Below, in pieces: positions 22,187 through 33,100 of a stretch of 64,000 bases of DNA. Both the position numbers and the translations under genes were made by a program. The DNA comes from Lonicera japonica (Eukaryota > Streptophyta > Magnoliopsida > Dipsacales > Caprifoliaceae): positions 51,255,309-51,319,308 of the forward strand of contig CM038467.1 of assembly GCA_021464415.1 (NCBI GenBank), given 5' to 3'. The number at the start of each line of letters is the position of its first letter. Positions within the stretch are counted from its first letter, which is position 1. The notes under the pieces are model-generated. The model was not told the origin of the DNA. It searched no databases and saw nothing but the letters and a program-made list of their open reading frames with translations.

Positions 22187-22510
22187 AACTCCCTTGGTGT
22201 GCTCTATTTTGAGTTTTTCTTACACGCAATAGTCAGTTTTGCCAAAAGATCCACTTTTATGCATTTGTGCTCACTTTGTTCTTTTGCAGATACCTTAAGT
22301 AGCATCCCATCACGAAGGTATGATTCTTACTTTATCGGTCCACGTAAATTATTTTTCATCATTAGATAAATAAATGCGTAACATCAGACACAAATAAAGA
22401 TTTTTTATATAAAACTATTAAAAGAACAGTTTTCTACAAAAACCCTATCTAAAAGTCTAAAAAATAAAAACTACAAATTTGTCAGGACTAACTAAATACA
22501 GGAAGGAAAG
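22187..22510. other. Spacer between B's two antisense genes
   Basis: AT-rich noncoding sequence between the PMD stop (22511) and the DUF7745-like promoter, corresponding to 1037-1368 in A. No conserved ORF is seen. Confidence 0.5.
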
Positions 22511-25500
22511 CTAATCTAATCGGGAGCGTTTGGACACACTCCCACTATCACCAGAATCCTCCTCTAGAGTAGGATCGACCTCTGGGACACCCTGAGTAGA
22601 AGGAGCCGCTGCCTGAGAAGGCCTCGTCGACTGGACCGGAGCCGTGGGGCGAATCACCGAGGACCGAGACCGCCTGGAGGTCCGACTACTGCTCCTCCGA
22701 GACTCCGTCCGAGCACGAGAGGAAGACATAGGGTCATCTACCCGCAAAGAAACGTTGATCGCCCTCTGGTAGTCACGCATGTATGTCGTGGGGTCTCGAC
22801 CAACGTACTGGAGCATGTTCCAGCTGTAGAGGTACTGGGAATGCCAAGCTCTCAAGTCCGCCACACGCACGCTCACCCTCTGAAAAAGGAAGAAAGAAGG
22901 ATCAGCACTGTTAAAATAAATAAACATGGATATGAAGAGATATTGAGAGAAGAAAAGCACGTACCTCATCATCAGGGCGGCGACCCAAGTAGTCAAACGT
23001 ATCCTCTGGAAGAGGATACTCGGGCACTGTATACCGACGTAGACCGGCACCAACATAGGAGAAGTCCCGAGGAAGTGTCTGCAGATCTACCGGATGAATG
23101 GACAAACTCATCGGCATAGCAGCAGAAGTAGACCCACCATCCTCATGAATCGGGAACAAAGGAGGACGAGAAGATGAGCCACCAAGACCGGTAGACCTGA
23201 CTGGAGGACCCATGGCAGCAGACAGAAGAGGAGTCAGCGTGGCATAAGTACGACCACCCGGAGGGTCCACAAGGGCCGTCGCTCTCAGAGGTGGGACCCC
23301 ACTAGAAACAGCAGCAGCAGCAGAACGGGTCCGCCCAAACTGCTCGTAGTCGACCCCGAAGTCAGCAGGCTCCCAAGACCGCTCATCTCCCCCTTTCTCA
23401 GCATGCTGCTCCTCTCTCGGAATGGTCTGAGACGGCTGCTCTGGAACCTCCACTGTCTCTCCACCCTCAGCACCCGCAGGCCTATCATCACCACCCTCGG
23501 GTCTGTCACCACCTCCCTCGGCCCCAGCAGGGACGTCCCTCTCCCCATCAGGGTCATCATCGTCGGAATCCAAAATGTTGTCCCTCTAATCAAGGACAGG
23601 TGGCAAATGACCTAGGACCGTCTGGGATAAATGAGTCTGCCCTCGTATGAAGTTGGGATCGCCTCCCAATGCCTGATACCTCTCATAGAAGACCCGTCCT
23701 CGAGTCCCCTTCGGCTCCCTCATCAGGTAGCGGGCAGCAAAGACAGTATAATCCCCCTCCTCGGTGAACGTATGGAAGCCGAGCCCGCCTACAAGGGCCT
23801 GCACCATCACTGGGCCGATATCGCCCGTCCGCCTCATCTGAACTGGCTAGAATAAAGGAACCCGAGGCCACTGGACAGGCGAATGCTGGCGAATGACCCT
23901 CTCGCCTAGATAGAAGTGAAGGCCGTACTCATCCCTGATAAGCTGCCTGGTCCTCGAGGCGGTCAGAGCACGGTCATATCCAAAATGAAGACCCAGATCA
24001 CCCCAAGGGGCCCACTCAATCTAAAAAGAGAACGGGATTTTATTTCAGTAATTTATATATTCTATCTGACTATTAAAAAACAATAAATACTAAAATATCT
24101 ACCTACTCCTCCAACAAGTCATGGACAGCAGCAGCTCCGGTCTCCCGAGTTCGGTATACATAGGGAGCCTTGTAGTTCCCCGCGATGAATCGGAGGAGAA
24201 AGGGGAACTGGTCCTCTTTCTCAACGAGGAGATCCACCTGGGCGCGAACCAAGCGAGTATAAGCAACGAACCAACTCTGAAGAAGAAATATAAAGAATAT
24301 CAGCAATAATCAACAGGTAATATGTAAAGGACTAAAGCAAAGACAAAAGGACTAAAGTATGTACCTCCCACAACAATGAGAAGCCCTTGAGGTTCAGGGC
24401 TAAATGGCGAGAAACTTGGTCCATGGCATCATATAGGACGGCAAGAATAAATCCTCCCCAATCATAGTCGAACATGATGCTAAAGTCCCGAAGATAGGGC
24501 AGCCACCATAGATGGGCCGTGTCCCCCCCACGAGCCTCGAACAAATCATGGAGCGTCAGTAAGAGAAGGACACGGGCATACTGACGCGCCTCCTGACGGG
24601 TCATAGGAGCCCCTGAAGCAACTAGCCGAGCTCTCTCTGTGGCTAGCCGCGTAACCAAGACGCCCCGAGTAATCGTATCACCGGAACTCCGTCGCTCCGG
24701 GAACCATCCAAGTGCGCTAACAATGCCCTCCGCCGTCAGACGCAAAGGGACATCGATCTGAATGGGGATCCCCCCTGAAGGAATCCCGGTCAAAGCAAAA
24801 AGCTCGAGGGGGGTCATCGTCATCTCACCCCAGCTCCAATGGAAGGTATGAGTAGTATCCCACCAATGGCAAGCCAGTGCCGACACCAAAACTGCCGCCC
24901 TAGAAACCCACTCTGGGAGGGCGTCAAAGAGAGAGCCAAAAGGAGTCGCGAGAATCAACTCCTGAACAGGGGCTGGTGCCCGTCACCACTCCAGAGATAT
25001 AGTGTTGGGAGAACCCCAACCTCGGCCAACCCACTATAGACAACCAAGATATATATATATATATAAATAAAGGTTATAGGGGTAAATTATGTAATTTTCC
25101 AAACCTGAGGGTATTTTGGTGTAATTATGAGAGTTATAGGGTTATAAGGGTAAATTATGTAATTTTGAAAACCTGAGGGTACTTTGGTGTAATTGTGAGA
25201 GATATAAGGTTATAGCAGTAAATTATGTAATTTTCCAAACCTGAGGGTACTTTGGTGTAATTATGAGAGATATAGGGTTATAGGGGTAAAATTATGTAAT
25301 TTTCCAAACTTGAGGGTATTTTGGTGTAATTATGAGAGTTATAGGGTTATAAGGGTAAATTATGTAATTTTCAAAACCTGAGGGTACTTTGGTGTAAATA
25401 TGAGAGTTATAGGGTTATAAGGGTAAAATTATGTAATTTTCCAAACTTGAGGGTACTTTGGTGTAATTATGAGAGTTATTGGGTTATAAGGGTAAAATTA

Positions 25501-26110
25501 TGTAATTTTCAAAACCTGAGGGTACTTTGGTGTAAATATGAGAGTTATAGGGTTATAAGGGTAAATTATGTAATTTTTCAAACCTGAGGGTATTTTGGTG
25601 TAATTATGAGAGTTATAGGGTTATAGGGGTAAATTATGTAATTTTCAAAAACCTGAGGGTATTTTGGTATAATTATGAGAGATATATGGTTATAAGGGTA
25701 AATTATGTAATTTCCCAAAACCTAAGAGGTATCACAGGTAAAAAATATGAGTTCACTAAATCGGACATTATTTCTAGGCAGACATGCATACTAACATTGT
25801 TTAAAATAAATGCAGGAAACGACAGAAATAACAGAATAGATGAATACACGAAAAGAAGACGTACCGAAGACCGTCGACGAATCTCGTGAAAAGCAGACTC
25901 CATCAAGAGCCACGGAACATCCGGGACTGGAGCAGCCCGGGTAACGTCTCGGTAGACCACCGCTCGACCGCGGTTCACCCCATCCTCATCATACCAATCC
26001 AGGTCCTCCCAATCGTCGTGATGAGGACTGCAGCGGAGAACGCCCTGAGCGTCAGTAAAAGTGACCTCCTCCTGATCACCCTCCAGTCTATTGGGCTGTG
26101 TAGGGTCCAT
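22511..26110 (-). pseudogene. PMD-family gene of element B, five inferred exons (antisense to pol)
   Basis: Inferred exons are 26110-25865, 25033-24365, 24276-about 24107, 24020-22965 and 22879-22511. Exons 1, 2, 4 and 5 have GT/AG borders and lengths divisible by three. The exon 3 donor looks damaged. Exon 2 holds the plant mobile domain signature T-H-T-F-H-W-S-W-G-E-M-T-M-T-P and the ..LFALTGIPSGG.. region. Exon 4 is acidic and Pro/Gly-rich. Exon 5 ends in a Ser/Arg-rich and acidic tail. In-frame stops lie at 24986-24984 (TGA), 23849-23847 (TAG) and 23588-23586 (TAG), so this copy is dead. The spliced structure of a gene inside an LTR element, opposite to its genome transcript, means it must be expressed from its own promoter. 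Cellular PMD relatives (MAIN, MAIL1) act in the nucleus in silencing. The role of the element version is unknown. Confidence 0.82.
25070..25735. repeat. 67-68 bp minisatellite inside the first intron of B's PMD gene
   Basis: About ten tandem copies share a core containing TTATGTAATTTT and CTGAGGGTA. Copies start at roughly 67-70 bp intervals (25087, 25155, 25226, 25294 and so on). They vary by scattered substitutions and A-run lengths. They fall wholly within the inferred 831-bp intron between exons 1 and 2. Confidence 0.85.
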
Positions 26111-26255
26111 CTATATATGAGTATAGTAAATGAGAAAGTCGAAAAAATCGGAAAAACGGTAGGGCTTCCGCGCTTGGAAGGAGAAAGAAAGAGAGAGAAA
26201 GAGAGCTAGAGAGAGAGGAAAGAGAGAATGAGGTGGAATGAGCTCAGCAGGAGGG

Positions 26256-26340
26256 TTATATAATGGGGCAATATGTCGCGCGACATATAGCCTCTTTGTC
26301 GCGCGACAAAGAGGCCTGTTCCCGAGATGTCGCGCGACAT
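26256..26340 (-). promoter_or_regulatory. Promoter of B's PMD gene: three palindromes and TATA box
   Basis: TTATATAA (26263-26256) lies 146 bp upstream of the ATG at 26110. Immediately upstream are three TGTCGCGCGACA palindromes. One is extended to 18 bp (26271-26288), one to a perfect 26 bp (26290-26315) and one to 14 bp (26327-26340). All cores are undecayed. The same core occurs in this element's LTR promoter. Confidence 0.75.
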
Positions 26341-26587
26341 TTCTCCCCCATCCCTGATTTTTTGATCTTTGTCTCGTTTTATCTCACGCAGGAGGACTTC
26401 CGAGAAGCAGTTTTTGAAAAAATTGCTAAAAACCGCACACCCAGGATGAGAACACGAGGAAAGACTTCCAAATCATCTCTCTGAAAATGCGAGGACGAAA
26501 TACAAACGGTTAAAGTAGTCTCTGATCTCCCAGAAAAGACCGAAACCATCAAATGAGAAAAAACAGGATATCAAGATAAGACGGGAA
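26341..26587. other. Noncoding region upstream of the PMD promoter
   Basis: No recognisable ORF or repeat is seen. It separates the palindromes from the conserved block that starts at 26588. Confidence 0.4.
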
Positions 26588-26750
26588 TAGAAAAAATTGA
26601 AAGAGTAGAAAAGAGAAAGAACCCGCATGAGCGCCCAAAGCGAGCGAGAGAAACATAAATGCAGAGTGACAGGGAGAGCCACACAAAAAGTGACAGCTAT
26701 GCCAAAACCGGCTCAGGGCTTCGTTTTGGGTGAGTAAGGCTCCTAATCAC
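26588..26750. other. Conserved noncoding block shared by B and D2 upstream of PMD
   Basis: It aligns with 59043-59195 in D2. There is a 26-bp identical start, then GACAGGGAGAGCCACAC, AGTGACAGCT and GGTGAGTAAGGCTC in the same order. In both elements it ends about 480-490 bp upstream of the PMD TATA box, although the surrounding sequence and repeats differ between the families. Confidence 0.65.
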
Positions 26751-27154
26751 GACAAAGGGATGAAAAGACTCCTGGTCAAAAACAGAAAAGGCCAGGAAAA
26801 GTCTTTCCCAAAAAAGGGAGAAATAAGGGCATCGAAAAATAGAAAATGATGTGGGCCCACCAAAAAGAGAAAACTAAGAAGAAAACAGAGATCAGAGATT
26901 GAACTTTCAAAAAAAATTTCTTTCCAGCACGATACAAAAGAGATGGTTTGGAAAACCTCGGACCATTACTCTGCGGAAAGCAAAAGAAATCCGAAAACCG
27001 CCTTCTGAGAGAAGTATCTTCACTCGAGGAAAACATGAGAGTAAAGTTCAGAAAGATACAGGGAAACGGACATCCGGACGAAGATTAGACCCCGAGAAGC
27101 TCTTTTCACCTTCGCAAAATTTTCTCTCTCTCACTCTAGCAGTCTAAGAGAGAC
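26751..27154. other. Purine-rich 3' region of B
   Basis: A-rich, noncoding sequence between the conserved block and the tandem array. ORFs here are short and have no family similarity. Confidence 0.4.
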
Positions 27155-27740
27155 TACGGACACAAGCCCTCTCCAGAGGCAAATCACAAGCCCTCTCCGG
27201 AGGCAATCCATTCACCTAAGCCCTTTCTACAGGCAAACTGGTCACCAAGTCCTTTTCACAGGCACAAGCCCTCTCCGGAGGCAATCCATTCACATAAGCC
27301 CTTTGTAGAGGCAAACCGGTCATCAAGTCCTTTCCACAGGCACAAGCCCTCTCCGGAGGCAATCCATTCACATAAGCCCTTTCTAGAGGCAAAACATCAC
27401 CCACAAGTCCTTTCTACAGGCACAAGCCCTCTCCGGAGGCAATCCATTCACATAAGCCCTTTCTACAGGCAAACCGGTCACCAAGTCCTTTCCACAGGCA
27501 CAAGCCCTCTCCGGAGGCAATTTTGTTTCTTTTTTACAGGTCAAAAGCCCTCCCAGAGAGGCACAGTGGAATAACAGTAGTCCTCCCATCTGTGGAGCAA
27601 TGGTAGTCCTCCCACCTGAGGCACAATGGTAGTCCTCCCATCTGAGGCTAGTGGAGCAATGGTAGTCCTCCCATCTGAGGTGAGTGGAACAAATGGAAGC
27701 CCTCGAAAGAGGCAATGAGGTAACAAAAGCCCTCTCCGGA
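27155..27740 (+). repeat. Hairpin-forming tandem array in B's 3' UTR, 78-bp higher-order unit
   Basis: The motif CACAAGCCCTCTCCGGAGGC starts at about 27185, 27263, 27341, 27421 and 27499, spacings of 78, 78, 80 and 78 bp. Each unit has three related subunits of about 26 bp with CCTY...RAGGC inverted arms (for example CCTC-TCCG-GAGG). After 27540 the array continues as degenerate GTAGTCCTCCCATCTGAGG units. Hypervariable 3' UTR tandem repeats are known in Tat/Ogre elements and can seed satellites. Confidence 0.85.
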
Positions 27741-27826
27741 GGCACTCACGAGCACTTTTTCATACACACACTCCTTTAGAGTTCATGCGGGAGCCATGGA
27801 TCATGGTCTCTTCCAGTCGCCTCAAT

Positions 27827-27860
27827 TCCTTGCAAGCAAGGAGCTTGAGTCGAGAGGGTC
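27827..27860 (+). promoter_or_regulatory. Pre-LTR hairpin and polypurine tract of B
   Basis: The stem TCCTTGC (27827-27833) pairs with GCAAGGA (27836-27842). It is followed 18 nt later by the LTR. The purine-rich GAGTCGAGAGGGTC (27847-27860) abuts the LTR as the plus-strand primer. Confidence 0.7.
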
Positions 27861-28949
27861 TGTAGACACCCCGATCCGTGACCCCCGCAAGAACCCAGTC
27901 GCCTCTTTCTTATTATTATTCTCGTCGGGAAGGTAACGAAAGTCTCTTCTAGTAATTAAATAAGATATTTGTATATTAGTTTTATTGTAAACTTTTAGAA
28001 TTCAATTTTTTCTAAGTGGCAACATGGTTGTGCTAGGTTCCTAACGCGCTCGGAAATCAGGTTTATCTGTGTACTTGTTTTATTTCTGTTGTTTTGTCCA
28101 CGTTTTATTTGAATAAACTTATTGCCAAGTTATAAATAGTCTACCGTCTTTAAAACAATAGACCCGGATAAAACCATTTGCAAAACCAGAAGAGTAAGTA
28201 CGTTATCGTCCGGATAAAATTCTGTTTTCAAAACCCGGACTGTTACGACTTATCTAGGAATTAAATTCAACATATCCTGTCTTCTCTATAGACTGCGACG
28301 TGTCTGATAACTCTCCTCAAAGAGTTCTAGTTCCATATTAAATTAGTCCCGATACAAGATCCAAACTTTTACAAAAGTAATCACAACCCGAGAAAACCGT
28401 CATTATCTGAGGAAATAATACGGGATACTCTTTCAAAATAAAAGGTTTTTGTCATTTGTATTTACATCTTTCAATAATAAAAACATCGGATCTCGGAACA
28501 CAAAGGTTTCTATCCCTTTCCCGTTTTCCCCCAAAAATTAGGGTTTTCATTTGAAAAGTAGTAGACTGTCAGTAAAAGCATCCAAGTTTTTCAACATAGA
28601 ATAAACATATAAGACCACTAGAGACCGAAAGGGCAGAATGGGTGCTTAACACCTTCCCAAACCGTAATATAGTTCCCGAACCCTATAGAATCCTGGTTTC
28701 GCAGACAAATGCGTAAAGAAAGGCTTATCTGTAACCTTTCCCCTTACACAACCCTTTTTTGTCCGTTTTCTCGTAAAACGTACTGGCGACTCTGAATGAA
28801 CCCTCTTACACCTAGAAACAGGATAGAGGGACACCCGATATGAATTATCAACCAATTCCAAGCAAATGGAACGACGGAATCCCTTCCGACGTTTCAGACG
28901 CCCAACGAACGGGGACGAGACCCGGGGGTCGCATTTGCGGATTCTCACA
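27861..28949 (+). repeat. 3' LTR of element B, lacking most of U3
   Basis: It starts TGTAGACACC and ends TCTCACA, 1,089 bp against about 1.6 kb for the 5' LTR. About 520 bp after the first ~35 bp are missing, including palindromes and TATA box. An 11-bp filler CCAGTCGCCTC (27895-27905) sits at the junction and is also present at 27813-27823, just outside the LTR. Both U3 copies derive from one template in reverse transcription, so this loss must post-date integration. Confidence 0.9.
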
Positions 28950-28954
28950 CCCGT
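28950..28954. repeat. Target site duplication CCCGT, right copy (element B)
   Basis: Matches 1965-1969. The DUF7745-like gene of A resumes right after it. Confidence 0.95.
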
Positions 28955-29706
28955 GTTGATCCGACTATTCTGAGTCTGATTTACCAGGCTAGAAATGGGG
29001 AGTCTATAGTGCCGATCGTTCTTGCAGAGACTCTGAATGGTCTCGATGATGTTCAAAGGGGGGGCTTCACCCTTCTTCAGGGGGAGTCCGCGTTTACTAT
29101 ACATGTGGCTGCTGGAGCGCTTCCGATCGGTGGGTTTCAATGGGGTTTGGCTAGATAAGCCGACGCATTTCTTTCGTCGTCCCCTCTTTGGGGCTTTGAC
29201 CATGTCTTCCTCTGATTGGACGGTGTGGTTTTCGGAGAACTTTCGGGCTATTTGGTGGAACATTCCTTGGTGGAAGCTGAGGGAGATGGTATTTAGTACA
29301 GGTGGTCAGAACTATGTCCGGCTTCGCGGGCTTTGGTTTTCCTCCATTTATCTCCCAGGACGTCTTCTTCGGCAGTTTAACGTTCCTCAAAAGGTTCCCC
29401 TTGGTCTACACAACTTCTCCTCTGAGTCTAAATTTGTGACCCCGCATGTTTCTTTATCGGTAGAGAGGATGTGGCGTGCTCGACTGACTCGTCAGTTCAA
29501 CTATGCCCATTTCGGTATTACCCGGCCCCTTCGGGCTAGCAATCTCTGGAAGGAGAACTAATTGATGACCCCCTTCAAATGGAGTGGTTCCGATTCATGG
29601 ATACTGAGGCCACTGATGATAACATTGTTTCTGCGTACTAGATTTTGGACGAGGCTCGAATCGATTTGGCTACTGAGGACCCAATGTGGCCAACCCCTAG
29701 GGTTTA
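28955..29706 (+). pseudogene. DUF7745-like gene of element A, 3' part
   Basis: It continues the frame broken at 1969 (..VDPTILSLIYQARNGESIVPIVLAET..). A one-base gain in the G-run near 29059-29066 shifts the frame. Another disruption lies near 29540-29560, and TAG at 29639-29641 is in the C-terminal part. The homologous end is about 29706. It converges with A's integrase gene, whose stop is at 29927. The alignment to B's copy is continuous, so the split gene was one gene before B inserted. Confidence 0.78.
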
Positions 29707-29821
29707 GTCCATTCTGTATGTCGTATCCCCTTTGTAACTTTCGGTGTTCGGAACCACTGCTTTAATAATATATGAAGGGCTGCTTATGGGAAATAAATTT
29801 CTTTACAAAGTTTAAACCGGG

Positions 29822-29840
29822 TCTGAAGTCACTTCTCAGG
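29822..29840 (-). other. Conserved hairpin downstream of A's pol stop
   Basis: On the - strand CCTGA pairs with TCAGA (one mismatch) around the same loop as in B, 87 nt after the integrase stop at 29927. Confidence 0.55.
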
Positions 29841-29926
29841 TTGCCTACGTTCCCCTTTTTGATTTCAAAACAACATAATTTTTGTTGGGGCTCAAGTTTA
29901 CGTAGTTCTTGTCTTACATTTTACAC

Positions 29927-31057
29927 CTATTGATAATACTTCTTCAGTCGATCCATGTTGTCCGGAGAATGCAGTAACTGTCCATCCAAATCAGCGAGTA
30001 TAGCGGCACCCCCTGTATCGATGTCTTTGACGATATACGGCCCTGTCCACTTCTGCCAGAACTTGCCCCTCGGATCTCTGGCTGGCTCTCGAATTTCTTT
30101 CAATACGATATCGTTCTCATTGATACCCCGAGTCCTCACTTTCTGGTTAAATGCTCGAGCGATTCTCTTCTGATACCCTTGATGGTGGTATGCGGCTTTC
30201 AATCTCTTTTCATCCAGTAGGGCTAGCTCGTTATAACGTGCCTGGACCCACTCCAGTTCATTGACTTGATTCTCTAGCATTACCCTGAGGGAGGGGACCT
30301 CTAACTCAACAGGGAGGACTGCTTCCATCCCGTATGTAAGAGAGAACGGGGTTGCCCCGGTGGAGACCCTCTCGGTGGTGCGGTATCCCCACAATGCATA
30401 TGGTAATTTCTCCGGCCAGTCCCGGCAGGTATCGGTCATCTTGCTTAGGATATTTTTTAGATTCTTGCTGGCGGCTTCAACTGCCCTATTGGTTTGTGGT
30501 CTATATGGCGAAGATTTGTGTCGGGTGATACCGTATTCTTTCATGACTGTATTAGCCTCTCCTTCGAAGTGGGTGCCGTTATCCGAGATGATCTCGTGTG
30601 GGACCCCATACCGGCAGGCAATATTCCTTTTGATGAATCGGGCAACTTTCTTGGCATCCAGGGTCTGGAAAGACTCGGCTTCCACCCATTTGGTGAAGTA
30701 GTTGATGGCCACTAGTATGAATTCATGGCCGTTGCTGGCTTTGGGCGAGATCTTCCCAATGACGTCGATTCCCCAGGTTGCAAAAGGCCAGGGAGCAGTC
30801 ATGTTGTACAACTCTTTCGGAGGAAGCTTTTGGGATTTAGCATAAATTTGGCACTTGTGACAACGGCGTACGTGGTTAGCGCAGTCAGTCTGCAGGGTAG
30901 ACTAGAAATAACCTTGTTTGATGATTTTGTGGGCAAGCGTATGTCCGCTCATATGAGGTCCGCAATCGCCCCCATGTATCTGATCCATCATTTTGACTGA
31001 TTCTTCTTCGGTGAGACATTGAAGATGAGTCCCGTCGTAGTTCCTCTTATACAATCT
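29927..31057 (-). pseudogene. pol: Tat integrase of element A
   Basis: The zinc-binding N-terminus (H...H, then C-H-K-C) lies at about 30990-30850, with an in-frame TAG at 30904-30902. From 30811 down a 294-codon frame is open. It carries the core D (W-G-I-D-V-I-G), D (S-D-N-G-T-H-F) and E (V-E-A-A-S-K-N-L-K), then the C-terminal domain ending ..RLKKYYQ at 29927. The catalytic triad is intact, but the upstream stop disables the protein. It inserts element DNA into the chromosome in functional relatives. Confidence 0.9.
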
Positions 31058-32194
31058 TCAGGCACAGAGTATGAATCCTGATGCTAATCTTTTGAGTGTG
31101 ACCCGCGTTTTCTTGTCTGTTTTCTCGGGATACTGATGGTTCTTCAATAGGTTCCAGATGTCGTAAAACCAAGTGGTTGAATCCCCTTCCCCTTCATTCT
31201 CTACCTCCAAGGCCATGCAGTGTGCTGGTTCTGACTTCTTTTGTACCGTAAGAGTTATTTCTTCCATCCCCTCCGGGATATCGATCATAGATGCCAGGGT
31301 TGCCAGTGCGTCAGCAAAACTGTTCTGAGACCTAGGGACATAGTAAAACTCCGCATGCTCGAACTTTCCCGCGACATCCTCCAGTCGGGCGAGGTAAGGG
31401 ACTAATTTCTCATCTCTGATCTTCCATTCCTTCAGAACTTGGTGGACCACTAGTGCTGAATCTTCATATACCTGTATTCTCTTTATACCCCTTTGAAGAG
31501 CGATCTCTAACCCGAGTATGCAGGCTTCATATTCAGCCATGCTGTTGGTGTAGAAAAAATCCAGACGATATGATACTGGGGAGTGAGTTTGGTCTGGAGA
31601 GACTAACAGGATGCCTATCCCGTTTCCGTTTCGATTGGCGGCCCCGTCAAAGTACAACTTCCAATCTTCATCGATCTCGACATTCATGATGGTTTCGTTC
31701 GAGAACTCGGCTTCTTCTAGCATGTCTCCCAATATTGGATTGTGGGCCAGGTAATCAGCTATGATCTTATCTTTGACTGCCTTCTGGGTCATGTTGGTGA
31801 TGTCGAATTCGGAGAGTAGAAATAACCATTTTGCCATTCGGTTCGAGAGAGCCGGTTTCTCGAAGAGGTATTTCAACGGATCAATCCGTGATGCCAGGAT
31901 GACTGAGAAAACTAGCATGTAGTGCCATAGTTTCTGTGTTACCTAGACGAGAGCGGTGCATGATTTCTCCCATGGTGTGTAGTTTATCTCAAACGGGGAC
32001 AGCTTCTTGCTGAGGTAATAGATGGCCTGCTCTTTCCGGGTATCAGTCAAGTGTTGGGCTAGCATTGCTCCCGCGGTTGAATCAGTGACGGTTAGGTACA
32101 AGATTAGTGGTAGTCCGGTTTGTGGTGGGGCTAATACTGGGGGGCTGGAGAGGTAGTCCTTTATTCTATCAAAGGCTTCCTAGCACTGATCGTC
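31058..32194 (-). pseudogene. pol: RNase H and second (archaeal-like) RNase H domain of element A
   Basis: A degenerate first RNase H segment (32194-31919) has stops. It is followed by a 286-codon open frame with a connection region and a second RNase H-type fold. The latter shows Y-F-D-G-A-A-N-R-N-G-N-G-I-G, then E-Y-E-A-C-I-L-G-L-E and E-D-S-A-L-V. A second RNase H of archaeal type is a known Tat/Ogre character. It ends at a stop at 31058 before the integrase. Confidence 0.82.
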
Positions 32195-33100
32195 CTATTC
32201 TCCTGGTGAAGACTTCCTTAGGAGTTTGAAGATGGGTTCGCAAGTTTGAGTAAGCTGAGAGATGAACCTGCTGATGTACTGCAAATTACCGAAAAATCCC
32301 CGGACTTCTTTCTCGGTATGAGGCTCGGGCATGTCTTGGATAGCTCGAACTTTGGCAGGGTCTATTTCGATTCCCTTTTTACTAACGATGTAGCCCAGGA
32401 GCTTTCCTTTGGTTACCCCGAACACACATTTCTGCGGGTTGAGTCTCATCTGATACTGGCGGAGCCGATCAAAGAAGGCTCGCAGGGCTGGTACATGACC
32501 TTCCCTCTCCTTTGATTTGATTATCATGTCATCCACATACACCTCTACTTCTTTGTGGATCATATCGTGGAAAATAGCGGTAGCTGCCCTCTGATACGTT
32601 GCCCCGGCGTTCTTCAGCCCGAATGGCATAACGGTGTAGCAGTATGTTCCCCACGGTGTGATGAATGCTGTTTTCTCCTGGTGATCCGGGTGCATCTTGA
32701 TCTGGTTATACCCCGCGAAACCATCTACATATGACTTCAGGGCATGGTTGGCAGTATTATCTACTATCAAATCGATGTTGGGTAGTGGGAAATCATCTTT
32801 CGGGCAAGCTTTGTTAAGATCTCGGTAATCCACACACATGTGGACCTTTCCACTTGCCTTTGGAACGGGCAAAATGTTAGCTAACCATGAAGGGTATTCA
32901 ATTACCCGCAAGAATCCCACACACAGTTGGTTCATCACCTCTTCTTTTACTTTTAGGGACCATTCTGGTGTAAGTTTTCTCAATTTTTGCTTGACGGGCC
33001 TAAATTCCGGCTTGGTGTGTATCTCGTGCATAACTATCTGACTGTTCAATCCTGGCATATCTGCATAAGACCAGGCGAAGACATCCACGTACTCTTTCAA
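32195..33100 (-). pseudogene. pol: Reverse transcriptase of element A
   Basis: A 301-codon open frame has the RT fingers and palm (..CVDYRDLNKACPKDDFPLPN.., ..MPFGLKNAGATYQR..) and an intact Y-V-D-D box (E-V-Y-V-D-D-M-I-I-K). The thumb follows (..GFFGNLQYISRFI..). It stops at 32195 within the RT/RNase H connection. The start given is the ORF limit. Upstream (33101-33401) is degraded linker. Confidence 0.88.

Larger units (their letters stand above)
1970..28949 (+). mobile_element. Element B: internally deleted Tat/Ogre-like retrotransposon with antisense PMD and DUF7745-like genes
   Basis: It has LTRs starting TGTAGACACC and ending TCTCACA, a primer site TGGCGACTCTGCTGGGGA one mismatch from the tRNA-Arg complement, and 5-bp flanking duplications. 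Its 5' LTR is split by element C (3245-16848). Inside are leader, gag, a deletion removing protease to integrase core, the integrase C-terminus, antisense DUF7745-like and PMD genes, tandem repeats, a polypurine tract and the 3' LTR. The two LTRs differ at roughly 20-25 places over about 1.07 kb by eye (about 2%), so B is older than C. It cannot encode its own protease, RT or RNase H, so it is non-autonomous. Confidence 0.92.

Noticed and set aside
27216..27745. - strand ORF encoding a repeated P-P-E-R-A-C-A-C-G-K-D-L peptide
   Set aside because: The 78-bp array is a multiple of three, so an open frame is expected by chance. There is no suitable start context or homolog, and the array shows hairpin rather than codon constraint.
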